Source: Neobacillus rhizophilus (GTDB lineage Bacteria; Bacillota; Bacilli; Bacillales; Cytobacillaceae). Taken from it: 64,000 nt of DNA. Positions 28,614 to 37,248 of the stretch are shown one piece after another. The DNA is taken from positions 806,001-870,000 of the forward strand of contig NZ_JAGYPF010000001.1 in assembly GCF_018343535.1 (NCBI RefSeq), read 5' to 3'. How positions within the stretch are numbered: position 1 is the stretch's first letter; each line of letters starts with the position of its first letter. A program made the translations under genes and the position numbers. The notes beneath the pieces were generated by a model. That model was not told the origin of the DNA and did no database searches. It saw only the letters and a list, made by a program, of their open reading frames with translations.

Positions 28614-29080
28614 ATGTATCGAGAAGTAGATGGTATCGGACAACAGACCGAGTTGTTCTGAGAAGAAGCAGAAAATAGAACTAAGGATCTAACAAACATA
28701 AAAAAACTACAACACAACCTGAAAATAATACAACTGTAACCGAGGAAAAGAAGGAAGATAAAGTGGCAGTTGAAACAGCTACTCAACCTGATGACAAAAA
28801 TGAAAAAGTAAAAAAGGAAGAAAAACAGGTGACTAGTGGGGATTTAGAATCGACCAAAAAACCAGAGGAAGTAAGTGATGGTTATGCTATCACAGGATTA
28901 ATACTAGCTGTACTATTCTTTTTATTTCCAAGTATCAAGCATGCATTTGATGTACGTCCAGTACTTGCTCATAGATTAAAGGCTAGGAAATTGTGGATCA
29001 ACATTATTCTGTTTTTCATTTATGCAGCATTCTGGTGGGTAATATTGATTATTCTAATCATTGAATTGATTCACCTTTAA
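28614..29080 (+). pseudogene. remnant of a zinc-ribbon membrane protein
   Basis: From 28685 an open frame gives a Lys/Glu/Thr-rich linker (KKTTTQPENNTTVTEEKKE) and two membrane helices (AITGLILAVLFFLFP and WINIILFFIYAAFWWVILII), ending at 29080. A GTG at 28763 could give a 105-aa product. The 70 bases before it read, in mixed frames, like a short N-terminal zinc ribbon (MYRE, DGIGQQTE, CSEK) interrupted by stops at 28659 and 28682. This suggests a once longer gene broken by small indels. The zinc-ribbon part is inference. Confidence 0.5.
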
Positions 29081-29104
29081 AAAAATAGACGAAGATACGC
29101 TTAA

Positions 29105-29131
29105 GGGACTCTCTTTTGAGGGTTCTTTTAT
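29105..29131 (+). terminator. terminator after the membrane-protein remnant
   Basis: GGACTCTC / GAGGGTTC stem (two G-U pairs) with a UUUU loop and a U-run. Confidence 0.75.
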
Positions 29132-29177
29132 TCGTTTGGAGTTGTTTTAAAGGATCCGTACTGAGAAATTTATTAAA

Positions 29178-29240
29178 CAAACGAAGGGATTTATAATAAC
29201 AATAGTTTTGTGACTTTCTAAATTTTACACTACACTAGTA
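29178..29240. repeat. degenerate repeat, copy A
   Basis: Shares an interrupted pattern (ACGAA, GGGAT, TAATAAC, GTTT-GT, TTTCTAAATnTTAC, CAC) in the same order and spacing as 31651-31718. It may be a decayed mobile-element end or duplicated spacer. Confidence 0.4.
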
Positions 29241-29359
29241 ACTTCCTTGATCAAGCCATACAGCGTTCCTTCCAAAATAAAACAGTCAACTATATGAAAT
29301 GTTAGGATTTTTCGTTATATTTATATAGCGGACTAACTTGAATAGTGATGGTGATTAAT

Positions 29360-30625
29360 ATGAAACATAAAAAAACGTATAATTTCTTTTTTGATGAATC
29401 TTCTCACGATCGAAAAGTAACTAATACCCAAAAGGGAATTAATATTTATATGGAAGGCAACAATGATCTTTTCCTAGGAGTATTTTGGGGAATAGATAGT
29501 CGTTTTGAAAAAGAATACGAAAATAAATATCTAGAATTTGAAACCTATGGAAAAAAACTTTTAGGATTAGCTGAAGAACTAGAACTAAAGGGCACAAATA
29601 TTAAAAAGTCTAACTTTAAATATGGATTTAGCTCTTTCAATAAAAACGCACTTGATATATATAGTCGGATGTTTGATCTGATTGATAACAATGTTATCCT
29701 ACACATCAATCTCTTTAGTAAAACTGAATTCTTAATTACCCATTATTTTAAACAAATCATATTACCTCAGTATATGAATATTAGTTATCCCCCCTTGATT
29801 TATTCAATTATCAAATTTCTATTTAATTATCGAAATACAGAGCTACTGCAAAAAATGTTTTCTGAAAATATTGAGTCCACCGAAGAATTTCTTTACGAAT
29901 TAATAGAAATGTTAAAGGAAGTAATCAAGAAAATTAAACATGTGCCACGAAAAAAAATAGAATTACCTGTTCTTAAAAACCTATTATCCATCTTAGAGGA
30001 ATCAGTTGTCATACCATCCCCTCAAAATAAATATAACTGGGATTATCAACCACTCTTTGATGGTTTTAAATTTCTAACCGAAGAATTTTCAATAAAATCA
30101 AATAGAATTAATCTTACTCTTGATAAAGAAGGGACAGGAAAAATACTGGAAACGGCAAAAAAACAGGGTTTCAAAAAGGTTATTAATGGAGATTCCGAAT
30201 TAGTTGCCGGTATTAGGCTATCAGATTTTTTAAGCAATTTCTTTAATCGTTTATCATACGCACTTTACGAATCATTAAAAGAACAAAAATTCAATGATTC
30301 AAATTCATTTGATTATGAAACAAAACATGTTTTGGATAGCAATTGGTTTGTTTTCAAAACTGAAAAACCTTTTTTATTGTATAAAAAACTATATAACATA
30401 TTAGCTGAGCGAAAAAATATTTACTGGACGGGATTTAGCGGAGTCTTTTTTGATTATCAACTCATTCTCTTTTCCCTAATAAACTATATTGGTGGTGAGT
30501 TTATAGATTTAAATTCATTTAAAAAACATAGTCCAGAATCACATGTAGACCGATTTAATAATTATTGTCTACAAAATATACAAAACCAGTTTAATAAATT
30601 TTATTCTATCAGTAATAGCTTTTAA
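29360..30625 (+). CDS. DUF3800-like protein, large form
   Basis: A 421-aa protein beginning MKHKKTYNFFFDESSHDRK. The FFDES motif on the first strand and AGIRLSDFLSNFF near residue 285 match the two acidic motifs of DUF3800, an RNase H-like fold of unknown biochemical role often seen in defence neighbourhoods. It lacks membrane helices, and the middle is Lys/Glu-rich helical. The ATG at 29360 has GGTGA 6 bases upstream; GTG at 29345 is in frame but has no site. It stands alone between the zinc-ribbon remnant and a lipoprotein gene. A nuclease role is inference. Confidence 0.65.
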   Translation: MKHKKTYNFFFDESSHDRKVTNTQKGINIYMEGNNDLFLGVFWGIDSRFEKEYENKYLEFETYGKKLLGLAEELELKGTNIKKSNFKYGFSSFNKNALDIYSRMFDLIDNNVILHINLFSKTEFLITHYFKQIILPQYMNISYPPLIYSIIKFLFNYRNTELLQKMFSENIESTEEFLYELIEMLKEVIKKIKHVPRKKIELPVLKNLLSILEESVVIPSPQNKYNWDYQPLFDGFKFLTEEFSIKSNRINLTLDKEGTGKILETAKKQGFKKVINGDSELVAGIRLSDFLSNFFNRLSYALYESLKEQKFNDSNSFDYETKHVLDSNWFVFKTEKPFLLYKKLYNILAERKNIYWTGFSGVFFDYQLILFSLINYIGGEFIDLNSFKKHSPESHVDRFNNYCLQNIQNQFNKFYSISNSF

Positions 30626-30694
30626 ATAGGATCAAATATTAAAAAGTAAGATTCATTAGTGCTAATCAATGAAAAATGGAGGCAAAGGTGGTTA

Positions 30695-31522
30695 ATGAAA
30701 TTGAAAAGGATGCTAGTTAGTTTATTAGTTTTTCTTGGGGTAATCCTTTCTGGATGCGGAAAAACAACTGATGAACCAACAAAAACTTCTTCAGAAAGTT
30801 CGGAACAGAAAATAGAAACGGCAGAAACGACTTCACAATCTGAAACTTCAAGATCTTCAGAAGTATCCAAGGCTAGTGAGGATGTCGGTGGTGTTTGGAA
30901 GGCAACGGGTAAAGAGGATGGGATAAGTAGCACTTGGTACTTTAATAGAGGGCAATTAGTAGTAAATTACGTGTATAATTTTTCTTATGTGGTCGCCGAA
31001 ACTAAAGATTCTAATCGGTATACTGTTGTGACGATAAAAAATAATGAAGGCAAGACACATGCTTTGTTGTTGAAAGGTAATGGCAGGAAATTTGAAGGTA
31101 TAACTGTTGAAGGAGAAGCTTACGACAAATACTTAGCTGATGGAACGGTGCCAAATGGCCAGCTTATCGAATTTACTTTTCAACAGAATGCATGGGGAAG
31201 CATGGATGAAGTAATTGATTTTTGGGAGAAGACTTATAAGAATGCTGATAATGAGGCTTCTAAAGAAATTGCATGGGAAAATTACCAAAGGGATTTGTGG
31301 GGTTTGGTCAAAAATGGAACTTCAGGCAATACTATAACGTTACACTTTACTAATATTAGTGGGGCTGGTGGCAGCTATGATCAATTTGTTAAAAATGATG
31401 AAACCACAGTAATCACGAGCTTTGATGGAAATGCATCATTTCCAAATAATCCCACCATGAGATATACGGTTCAGAATTCAGATTATAAAGTGATTAAGAC
31501 AGAAGAATTGTGGAAGCACTAG
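30695..31522 (+). CDS. lipoprotein of unknown function
   Basis: A 275-aa lipoprotein. The signal is MKLKRMLVSLLVFLGVILSG with the lipobox LSGC at residues 18-21. A Ser/Thr/Glu-rich spacer (residues 24-60) leads to a folded domain starting VGGVWKATGKEDGISSTWYF, which looks like a lipocalin-type or stress-lipoprotein beta domain. A C-terminal half contains FWEKTYKNADNEASKEIAWE. AGGTGG and GGAGG both lie just upstream of the ATG. It follows the DUF3800-like gene by 69 bases but has its own terminator. I do not recognise the family. Confidence 0.8.
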   Translation: MKLKRMLVSLLVFLGVILSGCGKTTDEPTKTSSESSEQKIETAETTSQSETSRSSEVSKASEDVGGVWKATGKEDGISSTWYFNRGQLVVNYVYNFSYVVAETKDSNRYTVVTIKNNEGKTHALLLKGNGRKFEGITVEGEAYDKYLADGTVPNGQLIEFTFQQNAWGSMDEVIDFWEKTYKNADNEASKEIAWENYQRDLWGLVKNGTSGNTITLHFTNISGAGGSYDQFVKNDETTVITSFDGNASFPNNPTMRYTVQNSDYKVIKTEELWKH

Positions 31523-31552
31523 TAATGAAATAGATCCAATAGGACAGCATTG

Positions 31553-31586
31553 GAAAAGGAACCAGTTTACTGGGGCCTTTTCTTTT
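31553..31586 (+). terminator. terminator of the lipoprotein gene
   Basis: AAAAGG-ACCAGT / ACTGG-CCTTTT stem with short loop and U-rich tail. Confidence 0.9.
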
Positions 31587-31650
31587 GTTTTTTTATGTTT
31601 ATAAACAAATTAAAAAAGAGATCAATAAAAGACTCTAACTAGGAAATATA

Positions 31651-31718
31651 TTCAACGAATGATGGGATCCGTAATAACCCCTGTTTGGTATAATTTCTAA
31701 ATCTTACTCGGCACTATA
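31651..31718. repeat. degenerate repeat, copy B
   Basis: Second copy of the pattern at 29178-29240. It ends at the 3' end of the DNA-ligase fragment. Confidence 0.4.
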
Positions 31719-31953
31719 TTTCTGGCTTGATAAAAACAAACTTCTTATCTTCTCCAATTATTAAATCTTGGTATCTAGCATAGAACTTCATCATTTCCTT
31801 TTGGTTAATGAATTCCATAACACCTGAAGGTTTTAGATTATCCCCATCATAAGTGCTTAATAGAAGGACAAAATCATCTTTCCTTAACCCTGTGATAAAA
31901 ACACCTGCATATTTATAATTAATCACCTTTAACCAGTCGTGCGATCGCTTGTT
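31714..31953 (-). pseudogene. C-terminal fragment of an ATP-dependent DNA ligase
   Basis: About 80 codons remain. NKRSHDWLKVINYKYAGVFI resembles the RS-DWLK motif and the start of the OB-fold domain of ATP-dependent ligases. It continues TGLRKDDFVLLLS and MEFINQKEMMKFYARY to a normal stop. The nucleotidyltransferase domain with the active-site Lys is absent. A GTG at 31926 could in theory give a 70-aa product, but it has no function as a ligase. Its 5' end abuts the remnant of an oppositely oriented nuclease gene at about 31950. Confidence 0.6.
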
Positions 31954-31954
31954 A

Positions 31955-32799
31955 ACTGATACGACTGAGGATAAAGAGAAAGTACTAAATGAAGTAAAAT
32001 CAAAAATATCCCTTGAGTTTAAAGAATGGTTTCAGAATATAGGTAAACTTGTATCCTTCATCAGTTATACTACAACGAGGATTTAAAAGCTTTTATTGAT
32101 CCTCTACCTAAATCAGAATTGGAAGTGTTTAGTGACATAGATGGGTTTATTGATGATATGAAAATTTACTATAATCATTTAAATGATGCCATTGAGTTAT
32201 TTGAACATAGAGATATTATAGGGATGGGAAGAGATTTTAAAATGATTGAGGAGGATATGGCCTTAACTGATCCTGATTACGCTGGTATTATAGACGTTAT
32301 TTATCGGTATGGTATTCAAATGTCTCGAACAGTAGAACCTTACTTTAATCTGGATGAGGAACCACTTCGATTTACTATTCTAAATGCTCTAAACGTTATT
32401 TATAATGGTCTTGGTGGTGGTGAAACCTTCAATAAGGAAGGTAAAAGTGACATTTGCATTCGTGTAAAAGATATTAATATTTTTGTTGCAGAATGCAAAG
32501 TTCTTCATCGACCAGGTAGTATTGATGAAGGCTTAGAACAATTACTCTTAAAGTATACTACTACATACGATGATAAAGTTGCTTTAATAGTTTTCAATAA
32601 AAATTACGATTCTTCAGTTGCAGTTAGGCACGCAGAAGAAAGAACAGATAAGTTTTTTAAAGACAATAAACTTACCTTTAAAAAATTTCCTTTAGAGGTT
32701 CAAGACTATAAATATACCTTACGGTATAATACTGAACATCCACTTGATAAGTCAAAAACCCTTATACTAACCGTATTAGTAATAAATATTCAAAAATAA
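31955..32799 (+). pseudogene. PD-(D/E)xK nuclease-like gene, truncated and frameshifted
   Basis: The 3' part (from TTG 32119, 226 aa if translated) contains GETFNKEGKSDICIRVKD and then NIFVAECKVLHRP: an Asp, about 14 residues, then E-C-K, as in restriction-type PD-(D/E)xK folds. In-frame coding continues upstream of 32119 (LYYNEDLKAFIDPLPKSE) until a stop at 32044. Before that another frame carries the earlier part (EDKEKVLNEVKSKISLEFKE, then WFQNIGKL). So there is a frameshift at about 32040-32055 and no start codon. The 5' end is lost at the junction with the ligase fragment. Confidence 0.65.
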
Positions 32800-32990
32800 T
32801 AGTAAATTTATTCCTTACCTCTTAATGAATAGTTGTGATTTTTTAATAAGTATTGATTTCCTTATTAAACTAACGAGTGCTTTAACACAAAAAGGAATAA
32901 ACAAAAAAGTCGAAAAATATTCAAGTTTTAATACACACTATGTAAATTTTTGCTTATTAAGATTCATTAAAAATACTGCCATACACAGTT

Positions 32991-33029
32991 AAAAAAATGG
33001 GCAAGGAAGAATTTCCTCCCCCATTTTTT
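32991..33029. terminator. bidirectional terminator
   Basis: AAAAAATGGG / CCCATTTTTT with an inner AGGAA / TTCCT stem, between the nuclease remnant and the second DUF3800-like gene. Confidence 0.85.
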
Positions 33030-33052
33030 CTTAAATTGTGTTTTATTTTATA

Positions 33053-34108
33053 TCACTTAGATAAAAGAATACTGGTTTTTTCTCTTTCATGTAAGCTTGT
33101 AACAGACAGTAATAGTGCTTTATTGAAGTTATTAGACTTAGCAATGATATTAATTAGTAATGTTAAATTATCCAGTTGCAAAGGTTTTAGCCCTTTTTTT
33201 ATTACATGAAGACTATATGCTGGTGTAGAGTTAATAAATAAAAAACATTTGCCAAGTAACCCAACTATTACATCTGAAACCTGAGTCAATGAAGTTTTCT
33301 TAGAACCCACAAATTCATAGGGTTTAACTTTCTTGCCACCATCATACAAGTCAATATCATTTAAGATTCCTTCAATAACTGACTCTTCATCAAAAACATG
33401 GTGTGAGTTTTTAAATAAGTAAATGGACCTTAAAAAGAAATCTGAAAAATCATTAATTAGTGAATGGTCTGTTTCGTTATTGAGGAAATATAGTTCTCCC
33501 TTTTTCCTTGATTGTTTTAACAGCTGTTTGATTATTGTCAGACCTATATGAAAATCTATGTTGGAAATGTATTTATCAATAATGTCAATTAACGAATCTA
33601 TAAAATCTGTAATCTTATTATCCTTAATATTTGGGTATTCAAAAGTATAGAATAAATCTATAAACGAATCTTTTTCAAGCATGGCTATACGATATAAATC
33701 GTTCTTTAAATTGTTTATTAAATCCACAGGGAATTGTCTAAGGATTGCATCATCAATTATCGAGTCAATTATATCCACTATTGAATAATAAAAGATATTT
33801 AAATTAGTATAATGGATGTAAAGGTCACTTGTTAAAAGCCAATTTAAATATATGTTTAGTTTTTTAGAATTTAAACACTCGATAAAGTTACCTGTAGCTA
33901 AATGTCTAAGTTTTATCTCTTTAACTGTTTTCTGCAGTTTTAAATCACTTCGTAAGGTATTGAAATCAGCGGTTGGGTTGTTCCCTATATGCATCACTCC
34001 ACCTAGAACAAAGTTGGCCTCTGCCATAGCATTAAGGTTACCTTCCTTTAAGTGAAAGCTTCTAATATTATTTGTTTCATCATAATAAAAAGTATAGCTC
34101 TCATTCAT
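33053..34108 (-). CDS. DUF3800-like protein, second form
   Basis: A 351-aa protein starting MNESYTFYYDETNNIRSFHL. FYYDETNN provides the first acidic strand of DUF3800. Near residue 275 SLTQVSDVIVGLLGK gives the second (Q-x-x-D). The family phrase FVLGGVMH follows the first motif. Apart from these it shares little with the 29.4 kb protein. No membrane helices. It is transcribed alone, away from its neighbours, which suggests an independent accessory gene. Biochemical function unknown; a nuclease-like role is inference. Confidence 0.65.
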   Translation of the reverse strand: MNESYTFYYDETNNIRSFHLKEGNLNAMAEANFVLGGVMHIGNNPTADFNTLRSDLKLQKTVKEIKLRHLATGNFIECLNSKKLNIYLNWLLTSDLYIHYTNLNIFYYSIVDIIDSIIDDAILRQFPVDLINNLKNDLYRIAMLEKDSFIDLFYTFEYPNIKDNKITDFIDSLIDIIDKYISNIDFHIGLTIIKQLLKQSRKKGELYFLNNETDHSLINDFSDFFLRSIYLFKNSHHVFDEESVIEGILNDIDLYDGGKKVKPYEFVGSKKTSLTQVSDVIVGLLGKCFLFINSTPAYSLHVIKKGLKPLQLDNLTLLINIIAKSNNFNKALLLSVTSLHEREKTSILLSK

Positions 34109-34401
34109 ACCTTTTAAATTATTGAGCTCAATATGATTCCTCTTATGTCATTAACATCAATATTCACTTTCAATGCCTCCAAATCATTTTTTAAAATAAT
34201 TACATCCCCTTTAATACTCTTTAACTCTTAACCCAAACTTTCGTTTTTATGTTAAAAATGTCCTCCTACTTTTTTCATGGTTAATCTAAGTACAATAAAC
34301 AAACATTGTCATTTCACATTTATTTAACACGCTAGAAAAGGAAAATTGTATAATCCCTCCCTACCTACAAAAAATAGATAAAAATTGGTGGAGTGGTAAA
34401 T

Positions 34402-35363
34402 ATGGGAGTTGAAGGCATACTCAAAGAATTTCAAGATTTAAACTCAGAGGACAAATTAAAAGTTTTTAATGAAATTAATCAATTTATGTTAGAGAAAGAA
34501 TTGGATGGACCTGCGAAATCTTACCATAATCTTTTTAATTTTATTGAACATATACTTGATAAACTTGTACAGCCCAAAAATGATGCAGCTTTTGAAAAAG
34601 CAAATAGAGTAAGGAAAAGGCTATCTATACATTTAGAGGATGCAAGTGAAGAACCCAAAACCAAAATCCGTTTATTGTTTTTTATAGCCCAGATTCTTTA
34701 CTTATTTATGAATATCAAACGAAGTGACGATGGGCTGTATTGTGTATCCTTCGAGGATGAAATACTTGATCCTAATTTTAAGGCATATGAAGAAATCGAC
34801 CATATTCTTGCAATAAAAAATGAAAACGTAAACAAGTTAATGGAAAATACCTATTACAATTTAAAAAATGTAATGGACCAATTGCAGGAACAATTGAAGG
34901 AGCATAAGAAAATTAAAACGAAATATTCCATGAGATTATCGGTCAGGGCGACGGAAAAAGTGGTGATGCAATAGAAAAACAATTTAAAGGGTTGCCCAAG
35001 CGTGTTGAGGCAGAATTTAATTTGTTTTTAGAACAAGAATATAACATCCATAGAGATGAAATTTTGGGCCCAATTTTAACCAAATTAAAAAAAGAAAATG
35101 ACCCCAATCTGGACGACATTAAACGTCGCATTGACGATTTAGCTTCTAAAGATGAGGATATTGAGCAAGACCTTCGAAGGCTCTTCGATAAAATACTTAG
35201 GCGATTAAAAAAGTTAACGCCAAACAGCCAAACACCGACGCATTTATCTATATCAATTCTACAACCGCACTTGAGCCACTTGCGGTCGAAACAGTGTTTG
35301 TATAATAAAAAGCCGCTCATCCACGAGCGGCCTCTTTATATATTTTCGATATTATCTTGCTAA
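34402..35363 (+). pseudogene. helical protein of unknown function, frameshifted and 3'-altered
   Basis: Start ATG 34402 behind TGGAG. The first frame gives 190 aa, mostly helical, ending at 34974. From about 34926 the next frame carries on with sensible protein (HEIIGQGDGKSGDAIEKQ, FKGLPKRVEAEFNLFLEQEY, then KRRIDDLASKDEDIEQDLRR) to 35363. Adding one A in the short A-run at 34921 would join them as one protein of about 315 aa. The last 30 codons run through the kduD terminator and 12 bases into kduD, so the native 3' end is probably lost. No family recognised. Confidence 0.6.
35304..35333 (-). terminator. terminator of kduID
   Basis: GCCGCTC / GAGCGGC stem, 6-base loop, U-run on the minus strand, about 20 bases past the kduD stop. 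Confidence 0.93.
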
Positions 35364-36134
35364 CCAGCCGCCATCAATCGCCAAGATATGGCCATTCATA
35401 TAATTAGAGGCGTCACTTGCAAGGAATACGACCACACCCATTAAGTCAGACGGGTCCGCCCAGCGTCCGGCAGGGATGCGGGAGAGAATCTCCGCATTGC
35501 GTTTTTCATCCGCCCGAATTGGCGCTGTGTTGTCTGTCGCAATATATCCTGGCGCAATCGCATTAATTTGAATATTATATTCGGCAAGTTCGTTGGCAAA
35601 CGACTTAGTCAGGCCGGCAACAGCATGCTTGCTGGCTGTATAGGGAGGAACAAACTTGCCGCCCTGGAATGTCAGCATGGAGGCAATGTTGATAATCTTC
35701 CCGGATCTTTGCTCGACCATGACCTTCGCCACTTCCTGGCTGAGCAGGTATATGGAATTAAGATTGATTTCCATTACGGCATCCCAATCCTCTTCCTTAT
35801 ACTCCAGTAGAGGAGCACGGCGGATAGTACCGGCGTTATTCACCAGAATATCAATCCTGCCATATTCCTTCACACATTCTGCAGCTGCCTGCTTAACTTT
35901 ATCCCTGTCGCTTAAGTCTGCTTGGAAAAAGACGGCACGTTGACCTGTCCCTTCGATCAGCTCCTTTGTTTCCTGCCAATCTTCACTGCGGGACACCACA
36001 AAAAGATCGGCCCCGGCTTTTGCAAGGGCAACGGCGTACGCCTGCCCAAGTCCCTTGTTCCCCCCTGTAACGATGGCGACTTTTCCTGCTAGACTGAAAA
36101 AATCGAGAGAGAAGGATCTTAGATTATTCGTCAT
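35352..36134 (-). CDS. kduD: 2-dehydro-3-deoxy-D-gluconate 5-dehydrogenase
   Basis: A 260-aa short-chain dehydrogenase. The NAD-binding motif TGGNKGLGQA is near residue 24, NNAG near 100, the catalytic Ser in IASMLTFQGGKF, and YTASK near 165. It interconverts 3-deoxy-D-glycero-2,5-hexodiulosonate and 2-keto-3-deoxygluconate in pectin/hexuronate breakdown. CGGAGG lies 8 bases before the ATG. It follows kduI by 44 bases in one operon ended by a strong terminator. Many SDRs look alike; the call rests on the kduI neighbour and the start SLDFFSLAGKVAIVTGGNKG. Confidence 0.93.
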   Translation of the reverse strand: MTNNLRSFSLDFFSLAGKVAIVTGGNKGLGQAYAVALAKAGADLFVVSRSEDWQETKELIEGTGQRAVFFQADLSDRDKVKQAAAECVKEYGRIDILVNNAGTIRRAPLLEYKEEDWDAVMEINLNSIYLLSQEVAKVMVEQRSGKIINIASMLTFQGGKFVPPYTASKHAVAGLTKSFANELAEYNIQINAIAPGYIATDNTAPIRADEKRNAEILSRIPAGRWADPSDLMGVVVFLASDASNYMNGHILAIDGGWLAR

Positions 36135-36178
36135 ATCATTAGCCTCCGCTTTTTTATATTTTCATACTGCTGTAAAAA

Positions 36179-37009
36179 CTAGCGCAAATCTTCCATTTTT
36201 ACAAAATCCATGTCAGTGTAAGTGATATTTTCACCGCACATTCCCCAAATAAATGTATAGTTGCTTGTGGCTGTACCTGTATGAATGGACCAGCTAGGAG
36301 AAATGGCCGCCTGCTCGTTTTTCAACACTAAGTGTCTTGTCTCATCCGGTTTGCCCATAAAGTGGAAAACGCGCGTTTCAGGTTCCATATCAAAATACAG
36401 GTAGACTTCCATTCTCCGTTCATGGGTGTGGCATGGCATGGTATTCCAAACGCTGCCCGGTGCAAGCATCGTTAACCCCATTTGCAGCTGGCAGGACTCA
36501 CAAACATTCGGGTGAACATACTGATAAATTTTCCGTTCATTTAATGTACCCGGCTCGCCCGTTTCAAGGGGAACAATCTTGTTAATATCAATTTTGACTG
36601 TAGGATAGGTATGATGTGCTGGAGTCGAGTTGATATAGAATTTGGCCGGATTGTTTGCATCACTTGAACGGAACAGGACTTCCTTTGTTCCCTTGCCGAC
36701 ATACAGGCCGTCTCTTCCCTGCATCTCATATTCCACGCCATCAAGTATAACTGCACCATCGCCGCCGATGTTGATAATTCCCAGCTCACGACGTTCAAGG
36801 AAATACTCCACGCCAAGCTCTTTATCAAGTTTGATGGTCAATTCTTGTTCAGCAGGCGTGACCCCTCCAAAAATCATCCGGTCATTATGTGTATAGGTTA
36901 AGTGGACCTGCCCAAGCTCAAATAGGGTTTCCACTAAAAACTCCCTTCTTAATTCTTCCGTTGTGTATTTCTTCATATCCTCGGGGTGAATTGCATAACG
37001 AGTTTCCAT
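36179..37009 (-). CDS. kduI: 5-dehydro-4-deoxy-D-glucuronate isomerase
   Basis: A 276-aa cupin-type isomerase that makes 3-deoxy-D-glycero-2,5-hexodiulosonate from the product of oligogalacturonate lyase. The Zn site is in MPCHTHERRMEVYLYF near residues 195-210, with IHTGTATSNYTFIWGMCGEN giving the last His. GAAGGAG precedes the ATG. First gene of kduI-kduD. LacI-type operators lie 100-180 bases upstream. Length is standard. Confidence 0.96.
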   Translation of the reverse strand: METRYAIHPEDMKKYTTEELRREFLVETLFELGQVHLTYTHNDRMIFGGVTPAEQELTIKLDKELGVEYFLERRELGIINIGGDGAVILDGVEYEMQGRDGLYVGKGTKEVLFRSSDANNPAKFYINSTPAHHTYPTVKIDINKIVPLETGEPGTLNERKIYQYVHPNVCESCQLQMGLTMLAPGSVWNTMPCHTHERRMEVYLYFDMEPETRVFHFMGKPDETRHLVLKNEQAAISPSWSIHTGTATSNYTFIWGMCGENITYTDMDFVKMEDLR

Positions 37010-37112
37010 TATTCATTACTCCTTCGTCAATAATTTATAGTTTTCAAAGCCTGCCGGACTCTTTGCCGATAGGTTTTGTGAAACGCGGATGCTTCGTACT
37101 GTCACGCCATTT

Positions 37113-37126
37113 TGCAAACGTTAACA
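37113..37126. promoter_or_regulatory. LacI-type operator (CRE/KdgR-like) upstream of kduI
   Basis: TGCAAACGTTAACA differs at one position from the CcpA consensus TGWAARCGYTWNCW. It lies 104 bases before kduI. It could bind CcpA or a KdgR-like LacI repressor. Confidence 0.6.
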
Positions 37127-37164
37127 TTTCCATTCCTTTATAGTCTATCAAATCTAGTAATATA

Positions 37165-37191
37165 TGTAAACGCTTATTGTTAACGTTAACA
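37165..37191. promoter_or_regulatory. two abutting LacI-type operators upstream of kduI
   Basis: TGTAAACGCTTATT (37165-37178) and the perfect palindrome TGTTAACGTTAACA (37178-37191), each one base off the CcpA consensus. They share a single base and together form a dense control region with the site at 37113. Confidence 0.65.
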
Positions 37192-37248
37192 TTTTTTCTT
37201 CTGTTGGCTCTTTCTTGCTTTATGAATTCAGCAAGAGAATAGGAGTCT

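Noticed and set aside
34121-34235. Minus-strand coding-like stretch upstream of the second DUF3800-like gene (ends GIILSSII)
   Set aside because: It has at most 38 codons, no start with ribosome site except a GTG giving 17 residues, and no support from neighbours.
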